Source: JACPYF01 sp947085525 (lineage in GTDB: Bacteria; Patescibacteriota; Saccharimonadia; Saccharimonadales; Saccharimonadaceae). From it: a stretch of DNA of 64,000 nucleotides. Made by a program: the position numbers and the translations under genes. How positions within the stretch are numbered: the first letter of the stretch is position 1; the number at the start of each line of letters is the position of its first letter. The stretch is from NCBI GenBank assembly GCA_947085525.1, contig CAMTWU010000004.1, forward strand, positions 60,419 to 124,418. The letters are read 5' to 3'. Below, one piece after another: positions 41,213 to 49,304 of the stretch. The notes beneath the pieces are model-generated. The model was not told the DNA's origin, searched no databases, and saw only the letters and a program-made list of their open reading frames with translations.

Positions 41213-42118
41213 ATGAGTGGATCGCACGAAGTACCGCCAAATCTCGACAATAAACTTAAGATAGGGTTTTTGCTAAATTCAAGTTTTACAATCTTTGAGT
41301 TTTTTATTGGCTTTTTATCAGGCAGCCTTGCTTTAATTTCCGATGCCGCCCATAACCTGACCGATTCTCTAAGCCTGCTTGTTTCGTATATAGCGACTAA
41401 GGTTGCAAAAAAAACTGCTAACTCTAATAAAACTTATGGGTATGGCAGGGCGACCGTGCTGGCAGCACTCATCAACTCGCTCATACTACTCAGCCTGGCG
41501 GTTTACATATTTAGCGAAGCTTACCAACGCTTCCAAGACCCTCAGCCGGTAGAAGGTGGCTTAGTGGTTATCGTGGCGCTCGTCGGAATTGCCATCAACG
41601 GCTCAATCGCCTACTTATTCTTTAAAAGTCGCGGCGATTTGAATATTCGCAGTGCGTTTCTCAACATGACGCTGGATGCATTGGCATCGGTCGGCGCTTT
41701 GACCGCTGGTGTCATTATTCTCCTGACAGGCAATACGTTGGCCGATCCGCTCATCAGCATCCTTATTGGCTGTATGTTGCTCTACAGCGGTTGGAGTGTG
41801 ATTAAGTCCGCGCTACACTTACTGTTTGACGGCGTACCGGAAGGCACTGATATCCCAGCCATTCAAAAAGCAATATTGGCGACCCCGGGTGTTAAGAGCA
41901 TGGACGACCTACATATATGGGCGCTCTCAACAACCAGTGCCGCACTTAGCTGTCACCTGGTCGTCAAAGATTCCAGCCTAAAAGACAGTATTGCGCTCAA
42001 AGACACAGTCAAAAAAATGCTATCAGAACGCTTCAATATCGAACACGCCACTATTGAAGTTGAACTAACCACAGGACCACACGATGGGGAACGAACCGAT
42101 GAAGGGTTGGGCTCATGA
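41213..42118 (+). CDS. cation diffusion facilitator family metal efflux transporter
   Basis: Exports divalent metal (usually Zn, Co or Cd) in exchange for protons. 301 residues with six helices; metal site in helix 2 (LISDAAHNLTDSLSLL, HxxxD form) and helix 5 (FLNMTLDALASVGAL, usually HxxxD, here NMTLD). The C-terminal cytoplasmic domain has VKSMDDLHIWALSTTSAALSCHLVV as in CzcD/ZitB. The upstream TTG at 41207 is possible, but ATG 41213 with a GAGG site 10 nt before fits better. It overlaps the following P-type ATPase by 4 bp, so both form one metal-efflux operon. Confidence 0.9.
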   Translation: MSGSHEVPPNLDNKLKIGFLLNSSFTIFEFFIGFLSGSLALISDAAHNLTDSLSLLVSYIATKVAKKTANSNKTYGYGRATVLAALINSLILLSLAVYIFSEAYQRFQDPQPVEGGLVVIVALVGIAINGSIAYLFFKSRGDLNIRSAFLNMTLDALASVGALTAGVIILLTGNTLADPLISILIGCMLLYSGWSVIKSALHLLFDGVPEGTDIPAIQKAILATPGVKSMDDLHIWALSTTSAALSCHLVVKDSSLKDSIALKDTVKKMLSERFNIEHATIEVELTTGPHDGERTDEGLGS

Positions 42119-44022
42119 GCAACCATAACCACGAAGAATCAGGCCAAAACCGCTGGACTAAAATACTAACGTTGATTGCCGCCATCAGTTTTGTCGCCGG
42201 TCTTATATTCGCTGTTTCGAAATTTCCGGGCGCAGACCTGCTATTTGGTCTATCCCTTGCCGCTGGCGGTGTGCCGGTCGCCATATCAGCTATCCGCAAA
42301 GTATTTAAGCGTAAAATTTCAATTGGACTATTGGTCACAATTGCCGCCTTGGGCGCATTGTATTTGGGTCAGATTGCCGAAGCCGCCGCCGTGATGTTCT
42401 TTTTTGCGCTGGCCGAAGCCTTCGAGGAATTTGGCGAAGCTCGATCCCAAAAAGCTGTAGCAGCATTAATAGAAAAATCTCCAAAGATTGCAAGGATGGC
42501 AGATGGACGGGAACTAGCCGTCGAAGATGTAAAAACCGGCGAGACTTTTAAAGTACGGCCGGGTGACATGGTACCACTCGACGGTATTGTTACGTCTGGC
42601 GATTCATCGATTGACGAGGCTACTATTACCGGCGAAAGTGTACCTAAGGAAAAGTACAAGGGTCAGACTGTCTATGCCGGAACGCTGAACCAAAGCGGCT
42701 ATTTGGAAGTCGAAGTTACCAAAACCGCCGCCAATAGCACTCTGCAAAAGATCGTTACCTTAATCGCAGAAGCCCAAAAATCCCGTCCCGAAATGCAAGA
42801 ATTCCTAGATAAGTTTGCCAGCTACTACATTCCGGCAGCTCTGATACTGGCGGCCCTTGTCGCAATCGTACCGCCAGTATTTTTTGGTGAACCCTTTAGC
42901 GACTGGTTTACCCGAGCGCTTATTCTGTTGGTATTAGCTTGTCCCGACGCGCTGGTCGTATCGGCGCCGGTGGCCGTGGCGGCAGCGATTGGTGGTGCTT
43001 CAAAACATGGTGTGATCATAAAAGGTGGTCGTTTCTTGGAAGTACTCAGCAAAACCAAAGCCATCGCTTTTGACAAGACAAAAACTCTGACCGTTGGTAC
43101 GCCAGTTGTAGCCGAAGTGATTGCCCTGCATGGTGCTACCGAAGCCGATGTCCTGGCCGACGCCGCTGGCATAGAAAAGTTCTCGTCGCATCCGCTGGCC
43201 ACCGCTATCGAAGAATACGCAAAAGCTAAAAACGTCAAGCCCCACAGGATGGATAAGTTTAAAAACATCGCAGGACGGGGCGGTGTGGCCACTTGTATGG
43301 TCTGCGACACCAAAGACCACGCTATTGGCAATCTGCAACATGTTGGTGCCAATGCCGAGACCTGTAAAGACGTTCTGCGGGAAGTGCAGCGGATGGAATC
43401 TAAAGGCATGACGTCGGTATTGGTCAGTGAGGGAAAAACTGTCATCGGCATCATCGGCATTACTGATACACTGCGACCTGAGTCCAGTAGCGTCATAGAT
43501 GCCCTCAAGAAACTGAAGGTCACATCCGTAATGCTAACTGGCGACAACAAGCTGGCAGCCCAGTACGTAGCTGCTCAAGTCGGCATATCAGAAGTATACG
43601 GCGCTCTTTTGCCAGAAGAAAAGGCCAAGCTGATAGATACCCTGCAGGCCAAGCATGGGCGGGTGGCCATGGTTGGTGACGGCGTCAACGACGCGCCATC
43701 ACTAGCCCGAGCTGATGTTGGTATCGCCATGGGCGGCGGCGGATCTGATCTAGCAATCGAAACAGCTGACGTAACACTCATGAACGATGCTATCGGCACT
43801 ATTCCATACCTGATGGGAGTCGGCCAGCAAACCTTTCGGGTGGTGCGCCAGAACGTCTACGGATCAATAGTTGTTAAAGGAGTCATCTTGATCGCCGGCG
43901 TACTAGGCTTGGCCAGCTTAAGCGTTGCTGTAGCCGCTGACGCAGCGATGGCCGTGCTGGTAGTGCTAAATGGCTTGCGCCTATTTAATGCGGGTAACAA
44001 AGTTGATATACTAAATAAGTAA
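42115..44022 (+). CDS. P1B-type heavy-metal ATPase with unusual CPD and DKTKT motifs
   Basis: 635-residue metal-pumping P-type ATPase. The actuator domain has TGESVPKEK, the hinge GDGVNDAPSLARADVGIAMG is normal, and the order of helices fits the P1B class. There is no N-terminal HMA metal-binding domain, only a short His-containing start (MSNHNHEE). Two key motifs differ from the family: the membrane metal site, normally CPC/SPC, is C276-P277-D278 (LACPDALVVSAP), and the phosphorylation motif DKTGT reads DKTKT (D320-T324). The catalytic Asp is kept. The metal specificity is therefore unclear. The gene appears richer in G+C than its neighbours, and it follows the CDF gene with a 4-bp overlap. 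Confidence 0.88.
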   Translation: MSNHNHEESGQNRWTKILTLIAAISFVAGLIFAVSKFPGADLLFGLSLAAGGVPVAISAIRKVFKRKISIGLLVTIAALGALYLGQIAEAAAVMFFFALAEAFEEFGEARSQKAVAALIEKSPKIARMADGRELAVEDVKTGETFKVRPGDMVPLDGIVTSGDSSIDEATITGESVPKEKYKGQTVYAGTLNQSGYLEVEVTKTAANSTLQKIVTLIAEAQKSRPEMQEFLDKFASYYIPAALILAALVAIVPPVFFGEPFSDWFTRALILLVLACPDALVVSAPVAVAAAIGGASKHGVIIKGGRFLEVLSKTKAIAFDKTKTLTVGTPVVAEVIALHGATEADVLADAAGIEKFSSHPLATAIEEYAKAKNVKPHRMDKFKNIAGRGGVATCMVCDTKDHAIGNLQHVGANAETCKDVLREVQRMESKGMTSVLVSEGKTVIGIIGITDTLRPESSSVIDALKKLKVTSVMLTGDNKLAAQYVAAQVGISEVYGALLPEEKAKLIDTLQAKHGRVAMVGDGVNDAPSLARADVGIAMGGGGSDLAIETADVTLMNDAIGTIPYLMGVGQQTFRVVRQNVYGSIVVKGVILIAGVLGLASLSVAVAADAAMAVLVVLNGLRLFNAGNKVDILNK

Positions 44023-44036
44023 ATAAGGAGAATTTT

Positions 44037-44270
44037 ATGAAGTGCCCATCAGACAAATCAGATTTAGTAATGAGTGAACGTAGCGGGATAGAAATAGATT
44101 ATTGTCCGAAATGCCGAGGAGTTTGGTTAGACCGTGGAGAGCTCGACAAAATCATCGAACGCTCAGAGCAACCTCAGCAAGAAACAAGTTATTCGCAACA
44201 AAGCAACAAGCATGGTGATAGTTACCCACGCAAGAAACGTGAATCTTTCTTGAGCGAGCTATTTGACTGA
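44037..44270 (+). CDS. TFIIB-type zinc-ribbon protein
   Basis: 77 residues. The N-terminal zinc ribbon has one Cys at MKCPSDKSDL and a Cys pair in YCPKCRGVWLDRGELDKIIE, the typical form of the zf-TFIIB family of small bacterial proteins; the usual first pair CPxC is reduced to a single Cys here. The rest is a polar, Gln/Ser-rich linker and a basic tail ending ESFLSELFD. A GGAG site precedes the ATG. It follows the P-type ATPase by 14 bp and is probably co-transcribed. The role is unknown; metal handling would fit the neighbourhood. Confidence 0.8.
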   Translation: MKCPSDKSDLVMSERSGIEIDYCPKCRGVWLDRGELDKIIERSEQPQQETSYSQQSNKHGDSYPRKKRESFLSELFD

Positions 44271-44298
44271 ATGATCATAAACATCCCTAGACTTGGGT

Positions 44299-44304
44299 TA
44301 TAAT
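44299..44304 (+). promoter_or_regulatory. -10 box of leaderless gene 44311
   Basis: TATAAT with 6 nt to ATG 44311. It removes the need for the upstream in-frame start at 44293. Confidence 0.6.
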
Positions 44305-44310
44305 AAAATC

Positions 44311-44889
44311 ATGCAGCCAAACACTGGGCAAAATTATTGGCAACCTCAGGGGGACGACACAAATATCGTACCTCCAACTCAAAACGCGCCACAACCTCCG
44401 CAAGTTGACTCACAGCTAGATATTGAACCTCCGTTCGAGCCGATCAACTGGGAAGCATCGGAAAGCATCCATCATGAGCGTGACGGTATGTGGTTTGTTG
44501 GATTTATCACTATAGTTGTAGTATTACTAGGTATTTCAATCTGGTTACAGCAATGGACATTCACAGCACTAATCGTCATTATGGCAATTACGCTGGTTAT
44601 ATACACCCGTCGCGCACCACGAACTCTGCGCTATAGCCTGAGTTATAACGGACTACATATTGATCAAGAGTTTCATGGATTTGATGAATTTAAATCATTC
44701 GGAGTCTTGCAAGAAGGTGGAATCTTCAGTGTTATATTGATGCCAACCAAACGCTTTGGGCAATCGTTGACAATTTATTTCAGCGAAGCGGAAGGTGAAA
44801 AAATTGTTGATATCCTAGGCGCATACTTGCCAATGGAAGAGCTTGAGCTTGATGTGATGGACAGCTTGCTCAGACGCCTGCGACTTTAG
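44311..44889 (+). CDS. hypothetical two-helix membrane protein
   Basis: 192 residues. A Pro/Gln/Asn-rich N-terminus (NAPQPPQVDSQLDIEPPFEP) precedes two membrane helices (MWFVGFITIVVVLLGISIWL and FTALIVIMAITLVIYTRRAP) and a cytoplasmic C-terminal domain of about 100 residues with a beta-rich start (LRYSLSYNGLHIDQEFHGFDEF; FSVILMPTKRFGQSLTIYF) and a terminal helix. The domain recalls bacterial PH-like folds, but I cannot assign it. ATG 44311 lies 6 nt after a TATAAT box. Downstream lies tRNA-Arg. Confidence 0.7.
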   Translation: MQPNTGQNYWQPQGDDTNIVPPTQNAPQPPQVDSQLDIEPPFEPINWEASESIHHERDGMWFVGFITIVVVLLGISIWLQQWTFTALIVIMAITLVIYTRRAPRTLRYSLSYNGLHIDQEFHGFDEFKSFGVLQEGGIFSVILMPTKRFGQSLTIYFSEAEGEKIVDILGAYLPMEELELDVMDSLLRRLRL

Positions 44890-44981
44890 TGCGTATCTGT
44901 TAAATACATGGTACAATTGCATCTGTTCTGCGAACCAGAAAGCACCTTTATTTTTAGTCGTGGCTAATAGCCACGGCACGC

Positions 44982-45058
44982 GCGCCCGTAGCTCAGTGGA
45001 TTAGAGCACTGGTCTTCGGAACCAGGTGTCGCAAGTTCGAATCTTGCCGGGCGTACCA
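44982..45058 (+). tRNA. tRNA-Arg (anticodon TCG)
   Basis: 77 nt: acceptor GCGCCCG/CGGGCGT (first pair G-T), D arm GCTC..GAGC, anticodon stem CTGGT/ACCAG with loop CTTCGGA (anticodon TCG), T arm GCAAG-TTCGAAT-CTTGC, discriminator A and encoded CCA. A 7-bp hairpin (CGTGGCT/AGCCACG, 44959-44975) lies just upstream and may belong to the precursor. Confidence 0.95.
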
Positions 45059-45062
45059 GATA

Positions 45063-45995
45063 TTATAATTTTATTTCAAATTCTTTTTTGAGAATCGCAT
45101 CATAGTCTTTGCGCTTTATAGTCGCCGCACCCAAAGCATAGTCCCTAATATTTTTGGGGGTAATTTTAGCTATTTCACTTTCCACCGAACTAGCTAGTTC
45201 CATGAACTTTTCGTAAACCAAAGCCTGAACACTCGACATTTGTACGGATATTCTTTCATATTCTAAGTTATTTTTTGCGTTCCTTAGATCACTCAAAAAA
45301 ATACGTTTTTCATCTTCATCAAGAGTATCTAGATGCAAGGCTATTACATAGTTTGTTTGTTTTTCTCGTATTTCCGGATAGTTCCTTTGCTGACATCTGC
45401 TACCACACGTATCCTTGTAGTCATTGATTAGTTGCGCCATTAACATCTTTTTGAAACCCACATCAGCCAAAGTATTTTTTGTTTGCACATCAAAAGGAAG
45501 ATCGAAATCATAACTACCAAATCTGTAGCCTCTGTACGAATTTTCGATCTCGGATATGCCAGCGTGCAGGGGCAGCTCTTTAACAGCCAGCTGCGCATCG
45601 ATGCAATCTTCGTACATCTTTTTATATTTATCCCTGTAAGGATGAATCTGACCGCCTATTCGTAGTCCACTTTTTATACCATCTTCAGTTTTACCGTTGC
45701 CAAATTTTATCCAGGCCGTTTGCTGTTCATAGCGAACGGAATCATTGTCTATTATGTCGTCGTACATCAAAATTGAAGTCCATGCTAACTCTAAGGCGGT
45801 AGCCATATTCAAACTCTGCTCCTCGGATAAGCCGGCAAACCCAGCATAAGTATAGGCATCTACACCAAAGCTAGCTAAAGATCCGGACCTGATCTTTGCA
45901 TCTAGTGTGTATAGCAGAGGTTTGCCTTCAGCCGGATCCGCCTCATATATTTTTACGATTTTTTCATATATTTTTTTGAAGATAGCTTCGTTCAT
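45063..45995 (-). CDS. divergent polyprenyl synthetase-like protein
   Basis: 310 residues, mostly helical. MYDDIIDNDSVRYEQQTAW near residue 78 matches the first Asp-rich motif (DDxxD) and following region of trans-isoprenyl diphosphate synthases, and LMAQLINDYKDTC near residue 196 matches the second, but its first Asp is Asn (NDYKD). The usual chain-length region before DDxxD (LELAWTSIL) is also recognisable. The canonical FQxxDD and GxxxE features are weak. It may make or bind isoprenoid diphosphates, or be a catalytically altered relative. It is a single gene next to tRNA-Arg; no other isoprenoid genes are in the window. The fold is likely, the activity uncertain. Confidence 0.65.
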   Translation of the reverse strand: MNEAIFKKIYEKIVKIYEADPAEGKPLLYTLDAKIRSGSLASFGVDAYTYAGFAGLSEEQSLNMATALELAWTSILMYDDIIDNDSVRYEQQTAWIKFGNGKTEDGIKSGLRIGGQIHPYRDKYKKMYEDCIDAQLAVKELPLHAGISEIENSYRGYRFGSYDFDLPFDVQTKNTLADVGFKKMLMAQLINDYKDTCGSRCQQRNYPEIREKQTNYVIALHLDTLDEDEKRIFLSDLRNAKNNLEYERISVQMSSVQALVYEKFMELASSVESEIAKITPKNIRDYALGAATIKRKDYDAILKKEFEIKL

Positions 45996-46046
45996 TAATA
46001 AAAATTGTACTATTATACAATCACAAATAATAGTTTTTCCATTAAT

Positions 46047-46075
46047 TTGACAATTACCTTAAAAAAGCGTATATA
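46047..46075 (+). promoter_or_regulatory. sigma-70-type promoter of hdeD-like gene
   Basis: TTGACA (46047-46052), 17-bp spacer, TATATA (46070-46075). One of the few clear -35/-10 pairs in the window; the gene 33 nt on also has a full AGGAGGT ribosome-binding site. Confidence 0.65.
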
Positions 46076-46107
46076 TTAGTTGGATACAAAATAACAGGAG
46101 GTATCAA

Positions 46108-46647
46108 ATGAGTCAAATATCAAAAGATTTGTGGGGAGTGCTGGCCCTACGTGGAATCGTAGCGATTTTGTTCGGACTGGCTGCTGTGTTCTGGCCAGGT
46201 CTAACTCTAGTAACATTAGTTTACTTAGTTAGTGCGCTCTTGCTCGCTAGTGGTGTGGTGGGACTCGTAGTGGGATTGATTAACATCGGTAATGGGAAGG
46301 TTTCTTTCCTTTCCCGTGTGTTAACAATACTAATAAGTGTTGCTGAAATTGGTGTAGGTGTGTACTTGATACGTCACGCTGGCATCGCATTTGCAGCTTT
46401 TGTGTTGATCGTGGGTCTAATCCTGATTGCACGCGGTATAGTTGATGTATTTTCAGCTATTTTCGAAGAAGACGCAGCAACTAGCAAAACTATCCTCGTT
46501 ATTACAGGCGTATTGTCTGTGATTGTAGGTGTTATCTTGCTCATGCAACCAGCCTCAGCTGGCGTCGCATTTGTATGGGTACTCGGTCTATATTCATTGA
46601 TCACAGGACCAATGCTACTAGCCTTAGCCTACGACATCAAAAAATAA
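46108..46647 (+). CDS. HdeD family (DUF308) membrane protein
   Basis: 179 residues with six membrane helices in three pairs: LWGVLALRGIVAILFGLAAVFWPG, TLVTLVYLVSALLLASGVVGLV, then LTILISVAEIGVGVYLIRH, FAAFVLIVGLILIARGIVDVF, and TILVITGVLSVIVGVILLMQP with a last helix. RGIVAILFGLxAxxWPG is the signature of the HdeD family, linked in E. coli to acid resistance; the function elsewhere is unknown. Strong promoter and AGGAGGT site suggest high expression. Confidence 0.9.
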   Translation: MSQISKDLWGVLALRGIVAILFGLAAVFWPGLTLVTLVYLVSALLLASGVVGLVVGLINIGNGKVSFLSRVLTILISVAEIGVGVYLIRHAGIAFAAFVLIVGLILIARGIVDVFSAIFEEDAATSKTILVITGVLSVIVGVILLMQPASAGVAFVWVLGLYSLITGPMLLALAYDIKK

Positions 46648-46667
46648 CTTGAAACTGATACTGCTGA

Positions 46668-47330
46668 CTAGTTCAGTGGTTGCCGAGCAATAGCAGCGAC
46701 CCACACCTCATTGGCACCAGCCCCTTTGAGCACACGGGTCGCTGCTTTGATTGTGGAACCAGTAGTGACTATATCGTCGATAATCAAATAAGGAACGTCA
46801 GGACGAAGCTGCTGGGTACACCTAAAAGCATCTTCAGCTTGGCGTTGACGCTGTTTTTTATTTGCAGTGTGCTGAATAGAGTTGTCTTTACGCTTTAAAA
46901 CCTTTCTAAGCGATAGCTTCCGACGATCAGCAAAATAATTTGCCAGTAAATACGCATGATCATAGCCCCGTATTCGCTTGTGGTGAGCAATAGTAGGGAT
47001 AGGAACGACAATAGTGTTATCTGGCAGCTGCGGTAGAGAAGTATCGAGCAGTGTACCTAGAGAACTGTGTGCTTGATATACACGCGCCCATTTGAAATCA
47101 CCGATTATTCGTGCCAATTCCTCTTCACGAACGCCAGTTATCCAGGCTTTGGAATATGGTGCATGGCAGCTCGTACAAATACCCACCCTTGAGGGCTGTC
47201 GACACTCGATACATACATTTTCAGTCTCATTAACGATGTTATATACACAACTGTCACACAAAATAACGCCTGTTTTTTGGCATGAATAACAGTGGTGAGG
47301 AGCAATGATTTGTAATATTTTATCAAACAT
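46668..47330 (-). CDS. comF: ComF family amidophosphoribosyltransferase-like protein
   Basis: 220 residues. The N-terminal zinc-binding part has four Cys pairs (CYSCQ, CDSC, CIEC, CTSC). The phosphoribosyltransferase domain has VPIPTIAHHKRIRGYDHAYLLA and the PRPP loop YLIIDDIVTTGSTIKAA. ComF proteins are linked to DNA uptake during transformation, where the protein acts on the cytoplasmic side with ComFA helicase. It is the only competence-related gene in this window. Convergent with the HdeD gene, 20 bp apart. Its upstream region has no clear ribosome-binding site. Confidence 0.9.
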   Translation of the reverse strand: MFDKILQIIAPHHCYSCQKTGVILCDSCVYNIVNETENVCIECRQPSRVGICTSCHAPYSKAWITGVREEELARIIGDFKWARVYQAHSSLGTLLDTSLPQLPDNTIVVPIPTIAHHKRIRGYDHAYLLANYFADRRKLSLRKVLKRKDNSIQHTANKKQRQRQAEDAFRCTQQLRPDVPYLIIDDIVTTGSTIKAATRVLKGAGANEVWVAAIARQPLN

Positions 47331-47440
47331 TGTAATTTTTACTTTTATTGCTGGATTTTTAGGTTTGTATTAGTTATAATCATTCCTAGGACATAAATTG
47401 TCAAGCGAGTTTATAAATCGACAATAAGTGGAGGAGACCT

Positions 47441-47905
47441 ATGGCAAAGAAAAACAATAATGACGACTTGCTCATCGAAGATGAATTGGCGGCGGCATTT
47501 TTAAATGACGAAGAAGACCAAATCACCGAAGGTGCAACAACAGTTGTAGAAGAAAACTGGGAAGAGGTAGATACTGCAGTACCTGGCCAACTAGCTGTTG
47601 ATGTATACGAAACAGACGACCGTTTGGTTGTAAAGGCTCGTACAGCAGGTGTAAGCAAACAAGATCTTGATGTGAGTATTAGTGATGGTATCCTGACTAT
47701 CAGCGGCACACTATCTAGTGGAGATGACTCTGCTGCTACTCAGTGGCACATCCAGGAATGTTACTGGGGCGAATTTAGCCGAACACTAGCACTACCAGTT
47801 GCAGTAAAAGAAGACGAAGTAGAAGCAGTCCTAAAAGACGGAGTGCTCACAATCGGCTTTACTAAAGTTAAAGCTGAACAAGCTCGTAAGATTCAGATTA
47901 ACTAA
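47441..47905 (+). CDS. small heat-shock protein, Hsp20/alpha-crystallin family
   Basis: 154 residues. An acidic N-terminal arm (~1-50) precedes the alpha-crystallin domain: LAVDVYETDDRLVVKARTAGVSKQDLDVSISDGILTISG, then EFSRTLALPVAVKEDEVEAVLKDGVLTIGFTK, with the usual final KIQIN tail. It holds unfolded proteins as an oligomeric chaperone. The ATG has a GGAGGAG site. Upstream, TATAAT (47375-47380) and a TTGTC-N17-GACAA repeat (47398-47424) might mediate control. It ends in a bidirectional terminator. Confidence 0.92.
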   Translation: MAKKNNNDDLLIEDELAAAFLNDEEDQITEGATTVVEENWEEVDTAVPGQLAVDVYETDDRLVVKARTAGVSKQDLDVSISDGILTISGTLSSGDDSAATQWHIQECYWGEFSRTLALPVAVKEDEVEAVLKDGVLTIGFTKVKAEQARKIQIN

Positions 47906-47922
47906 AGCAAATCTTTTATCAT

Positions 47923-47955
47923 AATAAAAAACCTCCAGCTCGGAGGTTTTTTATT
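47923..47955. terminator. bidirectional terminator between hsp20 and the pilin operon
   Basis: Perfect 14-bp stem (47923-47936 with 47942-47955), a 5-nt loop, six A on one side and six T on the other. It lies 17 bp after hsp20 and 19 bp beyond the last pilin gene, so it can stop both. Confidence 0.9.
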
Positions 47956-47974
47956 ATTGTAGCTAGAGAAATCT

Positions 47975-48421
47975 CTATTGCTGAGAGCCAGCTGTCAGCT
48001 GTGTTGTCACGAACTGTACACCTGCGTATGCTAGGAAAGCAACAACGATACCAATGATGGCGTACATAATAGTATTTTTAGCACCCTCAACAGCGCCAGA
48101 TTGACCATTACTAGTTACGTAGCGTAGACCACCAATAATCAACATGATCACTGCTACTGCACCTACTAGGAACAGTAAGATGTTTGCAACAGTAGCGAAG
48201 ATTCCGCCCTGACCAGTCAAGTTGTCAGCAACACCTGTTGGCTGGGCACATTTTGTTCCACCAGCTAGAGTTACGTTACCTTCTACACAACCACTTCCAT
48301 CTGTTACAGCTGCGGATACGATAGGTGACACACCAACTACTCCAGTGATTGCCAACATGACTAACGCAAAGTTCGCTAGTGCAAACTGTTGCAAACGTGC
48401 TTTTATATTTAATTTTTTCAT
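47975..48421 (-). CDS. T4SS pilin-like protein (TrbC/VirB2 type), paralogue 8
   Basis: 148 residues from ATG 48421, which has an AAGGAG site; the longer open frame upstream is not needed. Signal peptide (FALVMLAITGVVGVSPIVSAA), a short Cys-containing spacer (GCVEGNVTLAGGTKC), then helix 1 (ANILLFLVGAVAVIMLIIGGLRYV), the loop TSNGQSGAVEGAKN and helix 2 (TIMYAIIGIVVAFLAYAGVQFV). The pair of helices around GGxRYVTSNG is the family mark. Last gene of the pilin operon. It would form or decorate a T4SS pilus. Confidence 0.8.
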   Translation of the reverse strand: MKKLNIKARLQQFALANFALVMLAITGVVGVSPIVSAAVTDGSGCVEGNVTLAGGTKCAQPTGVADNLTGQGGIFATVANILLFLVGAVAVIMLIIGGLRYVTSNGQSGAVEGAKNTIMYAIIGIVVAFLAYAGVQFVTTQLTAGSQQ

Positions 48422-48468
48422 TTTACTTATTCTCCTTATATGTTTATAAGCTGTATGCATTAGTTATA

Positions 48469-48912
48469 TCAAACCACAGGCATTTTGTGAAGACTAGAGC
48501 TGTTTGCAGTATCCGCACCTTTACTCAACGAGTCAACAACAAAGCTAACCGCCGCATATGCCAGAAAGGCGACAACTATACCAATAATTGCATACAATAT
48601 CGTGTCTTTTGCCCCTTTGACAGCAGCTGCATCACCATTACTGGTTACGTAGCGAAAACCACCAATAATCAACATAATCACCGCAACTGCACCTACTAGA
48701 AAGAGTATGATGTTGACTACTGTTCTGAATATATTTGTTATTGCTCCACCATTTTTACAACCTCTTGCGTTATCTTGTTGCTCACAAGCCCCTTCTTGAG
48801 TGACATTTTTTGCTGTATCAATATTAACTGCAGCGTTACTGACTGCAATTGGCGCAACCGACAATCCAACTGTTGCGATAACCAGACATAGTAGATATTT
48901 TAGTTTTTTCAT
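48469..48912 (-). CDS. T4SS pilin-like protein, paralogue 7
   Basis: 147 residues, closest in the array to its downstream neighbour (LFLVGAVAVIMLIIGG and YAIIGIVVAFLAYA are shared). Signal peptide (YLLCLVIATVGLSVAPIAVSNAA), spacer with CEQQDNARGC, helix 1, loop TSNGDAAAVKGAKD, helix 2, then a 20-residue polar tail (SLSKGADTANSSSLHKM) not found in the others. ATG 48912 has AAGGAG upstream. Together with paralogue 8 it looks like a recent duplication. Confidence 0.8.
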   Translation of the reverse strand: MKKLKYLLCLVIATVGLSVAPIAVSNAAVNIDTAKNVTQEGACEQQDNARGCKNGGAITNIFRTVVNIILFLVGAVAVIMLIIGGFRYVTSNGDAAAVKGAKDTILYAIIGIVVAFLAYAAVSFVVDSLSKGADTANSSSLHKMPVV

Positions 48913-48922
48913 TTTTTCTCCT

Positions 48923-49297
48923 TTATATTCTGCCTAGTATTAAGTTAACGATTGAATAGGCGGATATTGCAATGACGAGTCCTATCAATGCATACATTAT
49001 AGTATCTCTAGCTTTTTTAGCTGCGCCAGAGTCGCCGTTGCTCGTCACATAACGAATACCGCCAATGAGGATGTATATGACTGCTATGACACCAGCTATA
49101 AACAGTAGTAAGTTGATGACCTTTTGGATAGTTCCAGTAACTGTATCTTCACTGGTACCGCCACTGTTCTCTATGCCTTTTTCAAAGCCACTCTTGGCGC
49201 CCTGGTCTAGAGCAGGAGCTGCATAACTAACGCCGCTCATTAGAACTTGGCTAATTAATAGTCCAAATACCGATATTGCAAGAATGAGTCTCTTCAT
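48923..49297 (-). CDS. T4SS pilin-like protein, paralogue 6
   Basis: 124 residues: signal peptide (LILAISVFGLLISQVLMSGVSYAA), spacer GAKSGFEKGIENSGGTSEDT without Cys, helix 1 (VINLLLFIAGVIAVIYILIGGIRYV), loop TSNGDSGAAKKARD, helix 2 (TIMYALIGLVIAISAYSIVNLIL) ending in GRI. The ribosome-binding site is weak (AGAG). Confidence 0.8.
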   Translation of the reverse strand: MKRLILAISVFGLLISQVLMSGVSYAAPALDQGAKSGFEKGIENSGGTSEDTVTGTIQKVINLLLFIAGVIAVIYILIGGIRYVTSNGDSGAAKKARDTIMYALIGLVIAISAYSIVNLILGRI

Positions 49298-49304
49298 AAT
49301 ATCT

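Noticed and set aside
44959..44975. Hairpin CGTGGCT/AGCCACG as terminator of gene 44311
   Set aside because: No T tract follows on either strand; it sits directly before tRNA-Arg and is more likely part of the tRNA precursor or chance.
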